Source: Thermogutta terrifontis (GTDB lineage: Bacteria; Planctomycetota; Planctomycetia; Pirellulales; Thermoguttaceae). From it: a stretch of DNA of 64,000 nucleotides. The notes below the pieces were generated by a model that had not been told where the DNA came from, made no database searches, and was given only the letters and a program-made list of their open reading frames with translations. Every line of letters starts with the position of its first letter. Position 1 is the stretch's first letter. The stretch covers positions 3,307,206 through 3,371,205 of the forward strand of contig NZ_CP018477.1 in the NCBI RefSeq assembly GCF_002277955.1, in the 5' to 3' direction. Positions 45,724 through 53,033 of the stretch are shown here, piece by piece. Made by a program: the position numbers and the translations under genes.

Positions 45724-46608
45724 TCAGGTTCGCGCGGCGGCCCTCAGCTTGGCACTCCGTGCCCGCGGATTGGCCGCCACCTCTTCTTCGCTCGGCGTAA
45801 TCGGTTTTTTGGTGAGAACCGTGTACCGGGGATCAGATTTGAACGCCTCTTTAACCAACCGGTCTTCCAGCGAATGGAAACTGATCACCACAAGGCGTCC
45901 TCCAGGTCGGAGCACGTCGGGATAACGCCGTAGGGCCGTTTCTAACGCGCCCAGCTCGTCATTAACCGCAATCCGCAACGCCTGGAAAGTGCGAGTTGCG
46001 GGGTGGATGCCACCGGACCGATGCCGAGGCACAACGCGGCAGATGAGTTCCGCCAGATCGCGTGCTGTTTTGATCGGGCTCTTTTTGCGTTCTTCCACAA
46101 TTCGGGCAGCAATCCGCCGAGAAAAGCGTTCCTCCCCATACCGGTAGATAAGGTCGGCGAGGGCTTTTTCCCCCATCCGGTTGATGAGCGTCCACGCGGG
46201 TTCCCCGGAGGTTGGGTCGAACCGCAGGTCGAGCGGTCCATCCGCCTGAAAGCTGAAGCCGCGGCTGGCGTCGGCCAATTGATCGCTCGACATCCCCAGG
46301 TCGAGCAAGATACCGTCCACCGTTTCTACATCCAGTTCGTCTAATATTTCTGGCAAATCACGGAAATCACCTTGCACAATCCGGACCGGCAGGGCCGCCA
46401 AATTCTTTTCCGCGCGATGCACGGCTGCCGGATCGCGGTCCAAAGCGATGACGGCGCCCCCCGGCCAAACCCGCTGAGCGATTAGGCGTGTGTGGCCACC
46501 CCCTCCTAAAGTAGCATCCACGATGACCTGCCCAGGTTGCGGATGCAGAAATTTCAGAACTTCCTGAGGCATCACCGGAATGTGGCAACTTTGGGCAGAG
46601 ACATCCAT
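45724..46608 (-). CDS. rsmH: 16S rRNA m4C1402 methyltransferase RsmH
   Basis: 294 residues, usual length about 300. Uses AdoMet to N4-methylate C1402 in the ribosomal P site. Conserved blocks: HIPVMPQEVLKFL at the N terminus, VDATLGGGGHTRLIA (AdoMet loop), LDRDPAAVHRA, DGILLDLGMSSDQLADASRGF, RTFQALRIAVNDEL, and the C-terminal RPGGRLVVISFHSLEDRLVK. In many bacteria rsmH follows mraZ and heads the dcw cell-wall cluster; here neither mraZ nor ftsL/ftsI is adjacent, in line with the reduced or scattered dcw cluster reported for planctomycetes. It is 205 bases downstream of the BMC-T gene. Confidence 0.96.
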   Translation of the reverse strand: MDVSAQSCHIPVMPQEVLKFLHPQPGQVIVDATLGGGGHTRLIAQRVWPGGAVIALDRDPAAVHRAEKNLAALPVRIVQGDFRDLPEILDELDVETVDGILLDLGMSSDQLADASRGFSFQADGPLDLRFDPTSGEPAWTLINRMGEKALADLIYRYGEERFSRRIAARIVEERKKSPIKTARDLAELICRVVPRHRSGGIHPATRTFQALRIAVNDELGALETALRRYPDVLRPGGRLVVISFHSLEDRLVKEAFKSDPRYTVLTKKPITPSEEEVAANPRARSAKLRAAART

Positions 46609-46813
46609 GGCTCACTGAAATCAGCAAAGGTTCAACGCGGTGGCGGGAAGCGGGGCCTGGAGCTGCGGGAAATGAACAAGGTGCGATCTCCCTTGGGCCT
46701 TCACCTTCCCGGTTCCATTGTAACGCGGTCTTTGAGTGGGAAAACGCCAGCCCGTTGGACGCCGACTCGTGGATAAGAAAGCCTCCCCCAGAATTCTAGC
46801 GGTTCTGGACGTA

Positions 46814-47386
46814 TCAGAGGTAATCGGCGAAGAGTTCTCGCGATGGCCGTGGGATGACCACCTCTGACACCAACAGCCCTCTGGATCGGGCTTCCTCCGC
46901 TCCGGCCGATACTCCCGCGCGAACGTCGGCCACCGAGCCCGTCATGAGAACCAGGCCTTTTCCTCCCAAAGCCATGGCGACGTGAATTCTGAAGAGGGTG
47001 ACGCGAGCGGCCTTGGCTGCCCGATCGGCGGCCGCCAGAGCTGCTGTGCCACTGAATGTTTCGATAACCCCCAGAGCCCCCGCGTGATCGCGATCAAGAA
47101 CGACCGATTGCCCCAGGGCCGGAAATACCGATTCGTGCACGTTCGGGATCAAAAGTTCGTCGATGACGGAATCCCGCGCTGCGGCGAGCCCCGCCTGCAA
47201 AGCCGCCTGGACGTCGCTGACCAACCCACCAACGATGATGAGGTATTTACCTGAGCAAATGGTCCTAGCGATGAGAAGGTCCACAGAGGCTGCCTTCAGC
47301 ATCACGTCTTCCACTTCGTAGCCAACGCCGACGCTCGACAGTTCAACGGCCGCGATGGCTCGCCCGGTGGGTTGAATTTCTGCCAT
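46814..47386 (-). CDS. Tandem-domain microcompartment shell protein (PduT-like BMC-T)
   Basis: 190 residues with two BMC domains: the first from AIAAVELSSVGVGYEVEDVM, the second from ALGVIETFSGTAALAAADRA. The pore loop of the first domain is ARTICSGKYLIIVGG with Cys44, the position where PduT holds a [4Fe-4S] cluster at the three-fold axis. That suggests an electron-conducting shell tile. RBS AAGGAGA lies before the ATG. It is 65 bases downstream of a PduS-like gene, the known partner of PduT. No BMC-H, BMC-P or encapsulated enzyme is in the window, so the main shell locus must be elsewhere. Fe-S binding is an inference from the Cys. Confidence 0.9.
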   Translation of the reverse strand: MAEIQPTGRAIAAVELSSVGVGYEVEDVMLKAASVDLLIARTICSGKYLIIVGGLVSDVQAALQAGLAAARDSVIDELLIPNVHESVFPALGQSVVLDRDHAGALGVIETFSGTAALAAADRAAKAARVTLFRIHVAMALGGKGLVLMTGSVADVRAGVSAGAEEARSRGLLVSEVVIPRPSRELFADYL

Positions 47387-47451
47387 CGTTGTCTCCTTTT
47401 CCTTTCTATATTCCGATGCTGTGGCGGCAGGGCGATTTCAAACCGAATATG

Positions 47452-48780
47452 TTACTCACTTTCAATCCAGATAATTCCATCGGTGATCGCACTCACCCGT
47501 CCCGCAATGGAGGCGTGCACAGGGGCGCCCAGCGCTGGTTTGCCATTGGCCCGGGGCGGACGTCCGATCATCTGACCTCGTTCCACCCTGTCACCAACCT
47601 GCACGATTGGCTCGCAGGGTACTCCTACGTGTTGCTTCAGCTTGATTCCCACACGCCGCGGCGTAACAGTCCGTTCCACAAGCGGTCCCACGTTGGGATA
47701 GACTGTTAACCCCAGCTTCCGCATCAGTCTGGCGGTAGGGGCGCGGCGGTTTTTGAGCAACCGGTCCGCTCTCTCGGGAACGAACGGCGGGTTTTCCCAT
47801 CGCCGTTTCTCCGCAAGGATCCGACGTTTGTTCTGCGCGCAGACGTTCTTTGGGTCAAGGTCTTCGGGGCAGGAGTACAGGCTGCACAGATTGCATTCGC
47901 AGCAAAATGCAGTGCCCTGGACATTCGCTTCTCCCACCAGAGTGAAGCCCAGGCTGCGCATGGCCCGGTGGGGTTCGATGGGATGCCCGAGGAGCCAGCG
48001 CGGGCACAATTCCGTGCAAAAACTGCATTGATCACAGGCCGACCGGCCAATCCTGGCAATTTGCTTCCAGTCCTGACGGCGCCGCCGAATGACGATGTGA
48101 TCATGAGGAAGAACGATAACACCCCCGGTCGTTTTATCCACGAGAGCCTGGGGGTTCTCTTCCAGATACCCCATCATCACCCCACCCACCATCAACTGAG
48201 GATTCGCCACCGTTGCACCGCCAGCCAGCTCGAGGCATTCCGCAAGTGTCACCCCTACCGGCACGCGGAGGGTCACAGGCTCCCTCACCGCCCCCGCAAT
48301 CGTCAGATATTTTTCCACGACCGGCTGTGAAGCGGCCTGGGCGACATTGAACGCCGTTTCCACGTTAATCACAACCGCTCCCACATGCAGGGGAATTCCC
48401 CCAGGCGGAATGACGCGTCCCAGGGCCTCGTACACGAGAATGAATTCGTCACCGGACGGGTATGCGTCGGGGAGAGGGACGATCTCCACACGCGGAGGAA
48501 TCAATCGTTCCAGCTTTTCGATGACATCGTGGTACTTGCCCTTGATGCCGATGACGCCGCGCTCCGCTCCCACAAGCTGCATAGCGATCTGAAGGCCTTC
48601 CAGCACCGTCTCCGTGTAATCACGGAGGATCTCTTTGTCTTTATGCAGGAGTGGCTCGCATTCCGCCGCGTTGATGAGCACTGTATCGGCACGCGCGGAT
48701 AACTTCACGTGCGTAGGGAACCCGGCCCCTCCGGCCCCCACCACGCCGGCCTCAAAAACGTGTTCCACCGTGACCTTCAT
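47452..48780 (-). CDS. PduS-like flavin/Fe-S electron-transfer protein (RnfC-related)
   Basis: 442 residues. N-terminal GAGGAGFPTHVK (nucleotide/FMN binding) and AECEPLLHKDKE belong to the RnfC/PduS/Nqo1 flavoprotein group. Two ferredoxin-like Cys motifs follow: CDQCSFCTELCPR and CCECNLCSLYSCPEDLDP, each able to hold a [4Fe-4S] cluster. The C terminus has an SLBB/HlyD-like hairpin (QVGDRVERGQMIG). PduS passes electrons from NADH for reactivation of cobalamin inside a propanediol microcompartment. Here it heads a two-gene run with a BMC-T. Whether the compartment is B12-dependent is unknown; the more general reading is redox transfer across the shell. Confidence 0.88.
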   Translation of the reverse strand: MKVTVEHVFEAGVVGAGGAGFPTHVKLSARADTVLINAAECEPLLHKDKEILRDYTETVLEGLQIAMQLVGAERGVIGIKGKYHDVIEKLERLIPPRVEIVPLPDAYPSGDEFILVYEALGRVIPPGGIPLHVGAVVINVETAFNVAQAASQPVVEKYLTIAGAVREPVTLRVPVGVTLAECLELAGGATVANPQLMVGGVMMGYLEENPQALVDKTTGGVIVLPHDHIVIRRRRQDWKQIARIGRSACDQCSFCTELCPRWLLGHPIEPHRAMRSLGFTLVGEANVQGTAFCCECNLCSLYSCPEDLDPKNVCAQNKRRILAEKRRWENPPFVPERADRLLKNRRAPTARLMRKLGLTVYPNVGPLVERTVTPRRVGIKLKQHVGVPCEPIVQVGDRVERGQMIGRPPRANGKPALGAPVHASIAGRVSAITDGIIWIESE

Positions 48781-48954
48781 GGGCTTCGCGCCTGCATCGT
48801 CGAGGATTGCTAGCCGAGGTTGGTTTCCCGGCGAGAGAAAATTGATGGGAACAATTGAACAAAACTATTGGATGGCTCTTTCCAATCTTAGCTTAAAGCA
48901 GAATCGTGATGAACTCCTGTCTTTTTCCGTCAAACTTCGCCTTTGCCGATAAGC

Positions 48955-48971
48955 TGTGCAGAAATTGCACA
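48955..48971. promoter_or_regulatory. Inverted repeat upstream of the sigma-54 promoter (candidate activator site 1)
   Basis: TGTGCA-GAAAT-TGCACA is a perfect six-base inverted repeat with a five-base spacer, about 155-170 bases upstream of the -24 element at 49126. That is a usual distance for an NtrC-type enhancer. Binding by the ZraR-like regulator at 51.5 kb is inferred only from position. Confidence 0.5.
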
Positions 48972-49070
48972 CCGCAACCGATTGGGTCGCGAGCCATTCT
49001 CTGCAAAAATTTCCCGGCCGGCGGGCAAGTCAAAGGGTAACTCATGTCTACCCGGCCGCCGCACAGGTGG

Positions 49071-49120
49071 CATTTCGCGGCTTTTCCCGCGGGTTTTTCC
49101 GGGCAGCGCCGCGAAAAATG
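49071..49120. promoter_or_regulatory. GC-rich dyad just upstream of the sigma-54 promoter (candidate activator site 2)
   Basis: CATTTCGCGGC (49071-49081) and GCCGCGAAAAATG (49108-49120) are inverted copies with a two-base length difference; the middle holds CCCGCGGG (49086-49093). It ends six bases before the -24 element, which is close for an enhancer. A repressor or architectural protein site is also possible. Confidence 0.45.
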
Positions 49121-49125
49121 CGTTT

Positions 49126-49141
49126 TGGCATCGCTTGTGCT
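49126..49141 (+). promoter_or_regulatory. Sigma-54 promoter of the ZraP-like gene
   Basis: TGGCATCGCTTGTGCT matches the sigma-54 consensus TGGCACRNNNNTTGCW, with the essential GG (49127-49128) and GC (49139-49140) at the required spacing. Mismatches are few. Transcription would start near 49152, leaving an 85-base leader to the ATG at 49237, which is preceded by GAGGAGG. A sigma-54 activator gene (51531-52907) lies in the same locus. Confidence 0.72.
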
Positions 49142-49236
49142 TCATAAAGACGCCAGGTCGGCGCCGGCCTGAAGGTCGAAAGTGAATGTCGAGGTGTATC
49201 ACACACAAGTAACCCTGTAATGAGGAGGACACGACC

Positions 49237-49794
49237 ATGCGTGCTCAACGACTCTTGACGATTCTAACTGGACTGGCTCTTCTGGTACTTCCCGCGATTG
49301 CGTGGGCCAGCGAGCCTGCGGCAGCCAATACCTCCGCCCCGGCTGCTGTCCCCGCACCGGGCGCCACAGTTTCTAAGTTGGCGGAAATCCGCGCCGAGTG
49401 GTTCCGCACCATGGCAGCTTTGGCCGAAGAACAGACCAAGCCCCAGCCGGACAGCCAGCGCATTGCAGAACTGCAGGCCAAGCTTCGTGACCTGCGTGCG
49501 GAGTGGGTCAAAGCTGGTCCTGCCCCAATCGGCAATCCGGCCATGGGCGTCTGCCCGTGGGGTGGGCCCGGTCTCGGGCTGGGATTGGGACGCGGTCCTG
49601 GATACGCGATGGGGATGGGCCCCGGTCGTGGACCTGGTCCTGGTTTTGGACCAACGTCTCCCGGTTTTGGCCCACGACGGGGCCGGGGATACGGCATGGG
49701 TGGTCCCGGCCGTGGAATGGGCCTTGGGCCCTATTACGTGGACCGCAACGGCAATGGCATCTGTGACTACTACGAATTCCGCTGGGGCTGGTGA
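49237..49794 (+). CDS. ZraP-like exported Gly-rich protein with EF-hand-like C terminus
   Basis: 185 residues from an ATG eight bases after GAGGAGG. The signal peptide RLLTILTGLALLVLPAIAWA is cleaved before SEPAA. A helical segment of about 60 residues (LAEIRAEWFRTMAALAEEQT, IAELQAKLRDLRAEWVKAG) resembles the ZraP/Spy periplasmic helix. The rest is Gly-Pro-Met-Arg rich. The protein ends YYVDRNGNGICDYYEFRWGW; DRNGNGICDYYE has the D-x-N-x-N-G and final Glu of an EF-hand calcium loop. ZraP of enterobacteria is a zinc-binding chaperone that represses its own sensor; identity here rests on signal peptide, helix and locus (sigma-54 promoter, kinase and ZraR-like gene). Direct homology should be tested. 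Confidence 0.72.
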   Translation: MRAQRLLTILTGLALLVLPAIAWASEPAAANTSAPAAVPAPGATVSKLAEIRAEWFRTMAALAEEQTKPQPDSQRIAELQAKLRDLRAEWVKAGPAPIGNPAMGVCPWGGPGLGLGLGRGPGYAMGMGPGRGPGPGFGPTSPGFGPRRGRGYGMGGPGRGMGLGPYYVDRNGNGICDYYEFRWGW

Positions 49795-49845
49795 AATAGG
49801 TCCGGAAGACCGTGGTTGACAGCGGCAAGTTCCTGGTCTTACAAC

Positions 49846-49878
49846 GGCGGGAGATTGAACGGATCTCCCGCCTTTTTT
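49846..49878 (+). terminator. Strong intrinsic terminator between ZraP-like gene and kinase
   Basis: GGCGGGAGAT (49846-49855) pairs perfectly with ATCTCCCGCC (49863-49872) around a seven-base loop and is followed by TTTTTT. It is 52 bases after the ZraP-like stop and 30 bases before the kinase start. It should end most transcripts, so the regulators would be made by read-through or from an unseen promoter. Confidence 0.92.
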
Positions 49879-49907
49879 CACACGCATTCGGGGAGTCCAC
49901 AAGCCTA

Positions 49908-51434
49908 ATGAAGGACGCGCTCGTTTCGCCGCCGACAACTGTGGTTTCGCCTTCCCCCCCATTCGAAACCCGCTCGCGAGGGCACGGAGGAAGGTTCAAA
50001 GTCCTTCGGGAAGCAGGTGGAATATTGGCAATTGGATTTCTCCTGGCGGTGGCCCTGCTTTTTGTAGCCTGGCAGTGGCACGAGTGGCAGACGGACCGAA
50101 TGGGTGCGGAGGAAATTGTCCGTGGCCAGGCCGAAGCCCTCGCCAGGGCTGTCATCGGAGCCATCCGCTCGCATCGTCGGCTGGGGGCCTTTTTCGATCA
50201 GCAAATCCAGGTGGCCCTTGATGAACTCGTCGATTCCCACGATGTGCTGGCTGCAGGAATTGCCGATAAAAATCACCGGTTTTTACTTCGAGCCGGAGCA
50301 AACCTCCCGGAAATTCCGCCGGGCGATTGGGCGAAACTGCCGGAAGGTTTTCTGATCCAAAAGGCCTTCGAGCTACCGCCACTCCCACCGGAGGGGCCGG
50401 GACGCGGTCGAGGCTTCGGCTGGGGACGTTGGTTCCGCGATGCGATGGAACAGGAGAATCCCAGCCACTTCGCCAATGGAGGAAACTTCCTTGTGATCCT
50501 GCTGCTGGATCGTTCCGGTTACGACGCCCAGATGCGGCGGGCTGCGATCAGTCGTCTCGTGGCGGTGGCAACCGGTTTGGGATGTCTCGCGCTGCTTGCT
50601 CTCGTGTGGGGCCTTGCCACCAGAGCTTTGACCGCCGAACACGAGCGTCGATTGGCTGAATTGCGGGCGAAACACTATGAGGAACTCGGACAGGCGGCAG
50701 CCGGCCTCGCCCATGAAACCCGCCATCCCCTGGGGCTGATCCGGGGTTGGGCTCAGAAGATCGCGCAGAGTGCGGAACCCCAGTCGCCGGTTGCAAGGGA
50801 AGCCCGCCTGGTCATGGAAGAATGCGATCGGCTGGCCGCGCGTTTGACACAGTTTCTCACTTTTGCAAAACCCTACCGGCCACGATGGGAGCTTGTCCAC
50901 CCAGAGCCGATTATTCAGGAGCTTCTGACACTGCTGGAACCGGATTGCGAGGCCAGAGCCGTTCGCTGTCACTTTGAGCGGCCAGACCGCCCGATCGCTT
51001 TTTGGGCCGATCCCGAACTATTTCGTCAGGCACTCTTCAACCTGTTGCACAACGCAGTCAAGTTCACACAGCCGGGGACGTCGGTCGAGGTTAGCACGCG
51101 TGTGTCTTCCAACTGCAGTACAATTGAGGTGAGAGATCACGGGCCTGGGGTCAAACCGGAACAGCTTCCCCGTCTGTTTACACCTTATTTTTCAACCGAT
51201 CCTCAGGGGAGTGGTCTGGGGTTGGCACTGGTTCGCAAGGTTGTGGAGGCCCATGGCTGGGACATTCAGTACGAGCCGCTGCCGGAGGGCGGTTCTGTGT
51301 TTCGCATAGTCATCCCGATGAACAAACGGAAGCCTGCGCCCACTCCTGAGAGGCCGACAGGCAGAGGGGCCGGCACTCTCGCCCCGGGAAATCTGGAACC
51401 AGCTCCCGACGCCCCTGGCGGGGATGGACCATAG
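49908..51434 (+). CDS. ZraS/NtrB-type membrane sensor histidine kinase
   Basis: 508 residues from the ATG at 49908, the first good start after the terminator; a GTG/ATG frame from 49812 would begin inside the terminator leader. Two membrane helices (about 36-60 and 213-236) bracket a periplasmic sensor of about 150 residues that contains a Gly/Arg-rich patch (GPGRGRGFGWGRW). There is no HAMP domain. The H-box is AHETRHPLGLIRGW (His about 268). The ATPase has NLLHNAVKF, DHGPGV and GSGLGLALV. The N-terminal 35 residues are Pro/Ser-rich and cytoplasmic. The C-terminal tail is Pro/Gly-rich. Partner regulator is 96 bases downstream. ZraS-like assignment rests on architecture and locus. Confidence 0.9.
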   Translation: MKDALVSPPTTVVSPSPPFETRSRGHGGRFKVLREAGGILAIGFLLAVALLFVAWQWHEWQTDRMGAEEIVRGQAEALARAVIGAIRSHRRLGAFFDQQIQVALDELVDSHDVLAAGIADKNHRFLLRAGANLPEIPPGDWAKLPEGFLIQKAFELPPLPPEGPGRGRGFGWGRWFRDAMEQENPSHFANGGNFLVILLLDRSGYDAQMRRAAISRLVAVATGLGCLALLALVWGLATRALTAEHERRLAELRAKHYEELGQAAAGLAHETRHPLGLIRGWAQKIAQSAEPQSPVAREARLVMEECDRLAARLTQFLTFAKPYRPRWELVHPEPIIQELLTLLEPDCEARAVRCHFERPDRPIAFWADPELFRQALFNLLHNAVKFTQPGTSVEVSTRVSSNCSTIEVRDHGPGVKPEQLPRLFTPYFSTDPQGSGLGLALVRKVVEAHGWDIQYEPLPEGGSVFRIVIPMNKRKPAPTPERPTGRGAGTLAPGNLEPAPDAPGGDGP

Positions 51435-51530
51435 CCACGTCAACATCCGAATAAGGCGATAGAAAGGGCGGTTTTGGGGATCTCCTGGCAAACTCAAATG
51501 GGGAACAAAAACTCGTGACATCCGCTTCCG

Positions 51531-52907
51531 ATGCCCATGCGTTCTAAACCCGGCAAGCAGCCCTTGATCCTGATCGTGGATGACGACGAGGCCCACCGTA
51601 AGCTCTTTGCAGAGGTGGTGCACTCGCTGGGGTTGCGCGTCGCCGAAGCAGGATCCGCCGACGAAGCCTGGCACCGCATTGCGGATGAGCACCCCGGTCT
51701 CATACTTCTGGACGTCCGTTTACCGGGCAAATCGGGGCTGGAGATTCTACCGGATCTGAAGAAAAAGTATCCTGACATCCCAATTATTCTCATCACCGCT
51801 TATGGAGACGTGCGCGAAGCGGTGGAAGCGATGAAGATTGGGGCCGTCGATTATCTCCTTAAGCCCGTCGATCTTGAGGAACTGGAAACCGTTATTCTTG
51901 ACCACGTGGGCCGTGGCGAAGAGCTGGCCACGAAATCGCGGTTACCGCCCCTGCCTCCCCACGTGGTGTGCGTAAGTGCCGCTTTTCAAAAAGTTTTGGA
52001 AACAGCTTATCTCGTGGCACAATCCGACGCCCCGGTTTTGATCCTCGGCCCAAGCGGCAGTGGGAAGGAGGTGGTGGCACGGCTCATTCGCGACTGGAGT
52101 TCCCGGCGCGAAGGCCCATTTGTTGCCGCCAATTGCGCAGGCTTGCCAGAATCACTCATTGAGAGCGAGCTTTTTGGACATGTCGCGGGGGCGTTTACCG
52201 GCGCCACGGCGGATCGGATGGGGTATTTTCGCGCAGCGCACGGGGGTACCCTTTTCCTTGATGAAATTGGGGAATTGCCCCTCAGCGTTCAGGCAAAGCT
52301 GCTCCGAGCTCTGGAAACGGGGGAGATCATCCCCGTCGGTAGTGAGAAACCTGTAAGGACAGACTTCCGGCTTCTGGCAGCCACCAACCGCAATCTTGAG
52401 GAATTCGTCAAAACCGGCCGATTTCGCGAAGACCTCTATTATCGCATCAACGTGGTGGAACTCACCGTCCCGCCGTTGAAGGAGCGACGTGAGGATATTC
52501 TCCCGCTGGCCGAGTTTTTCGGCCGTCAGTTTGCACGTCAACCCGTGCGTTTTTCACCCCAGGCGATGGCGGCTCTCCTCTCGTATCACTGGCCGGGAAA
52601 TGTGCGGCAACTGCGAAATGCCATCCAGCGGGCGTGTTTGCTGGCGCAGGGAAATATCATCCTTCCGGAGCATCTTCCGCCCGAGGTGGCGGCCCTGGCG
52701 TCCTCGGGGCATGAAGCAACCCAAGAATGCGAGGAAGGGCGTCTCTCGGCGGTGGAAAGGGCGACAATCCTCTCCACCCTTGCCGAGTGCGGCGGCAACC
52801 GAACGCTGGCCGCCAGAAAACTGGGTATTAGCCGGCGAGCGCTTATCTACAAGCTCAAGGCTTTGGAAGCCCTATCTCCCCCAAGCGGTGGCGACCAATC
52901 TCGTTGA
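51531..52907 (+). CDS. Sigma-54-dependent response regulator (ZraR/NtrC type)
   Basis: 458 residues. Receiver domain: DDDE acidic pocket, phospho-acceptor Asp61 in LILLDVRLPGKSG, LITAYGD, YLLKPVD (Lys). AAA+ domain: Walker A GPSGSGKEV (about 173), ESELFGHVAGAFTGATAD with the complete GAFTGA loop that contacts sigma-54, Walker B GGTLFLDEIGELPL, FREDLYYRINVVEL and YHWPGNVRQLRN. C terminus: Fis-type helix-turn-helix GNRTLAARKLGISRRALIYKL. All parts needed to activate a sigma-54 promoter are present, and one such promoter lies at 49126. Cognate kinase is directly upstream. Confidence 0.95.
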   Translation: MPMRSKPGKQPLILIVDDDEAHRKLFAEVVHSLGLRVAEAGSADEAWHRIADEHPGLILLDVRLPGKSGLEILPDLKKKYPDIPIILITAYGDVREAVEAMKIGAVDYLLKPVDLEELETVILDHVGRGEELATKSRLPPLPPHVVCVSAAFQKVLETAYLVAQSDAPVLILGPSGSGKEVVARLIRDWSSRREGPFVAANCAGLPESLIESELFGHVAGAFTGATADRMGYFRAAHGGTLFLDEIGELPLSVQAKLLRALETGEIIPVGSEKPVRTDFRLLAATNRNLEEFVKTGRFREDLYYRINVVELTVPPLKERREDILPLAEFFGRQFARQPVRFSPQAMAALLSYHWPGNVRQLRNAIQRACLLAQGNIILPEHLPPEVAALASSGHEATQECEEGRLSAVERATILSTLAECGGNRTLAARKLGISRRALIYKLKALEALSPPSGGDQSR

Positions 52908-52927
52908 AGCCACGCCTTGTCGCGCGC

Positions 52928-52957
52928 AAAAAAGGAGGGGTGATTTTTCTCACCCCT
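52928..52957 (-). terminator. Intrinsic terminator of the alkaline-phosphatase-superfamily gene
   Basis: AGGGGTGA (52936-52943) and TCACCCCT (52950-52957) form a perfect eight-base stem. On the minus strand the hairpin is followed by CCTTTTTT (52933-52928), a good U tract. It lies between two convergent genes, 20 bases after the regulator stop and 77 bases after the minus-strand stop, so it may serve the minus-strand gene mainly. Confidence 0.75.
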
Positions 52958-53033
52958 ACCCACGGAATAAGTTTACCTGCAGCGGGCGGATGTGCCCGAT
53001 GTCATCCGACCGCGGAGCAACGCCTGAGGGGCC

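Noticed and set aside
49245-50164. Minus-strand frames opposite the ZraP-like gene and kinase
   Set aside because: Pro/Arg-rich shadows of Gly-rich coding sequence; the plus strand has promoter, ribosome site and domains.
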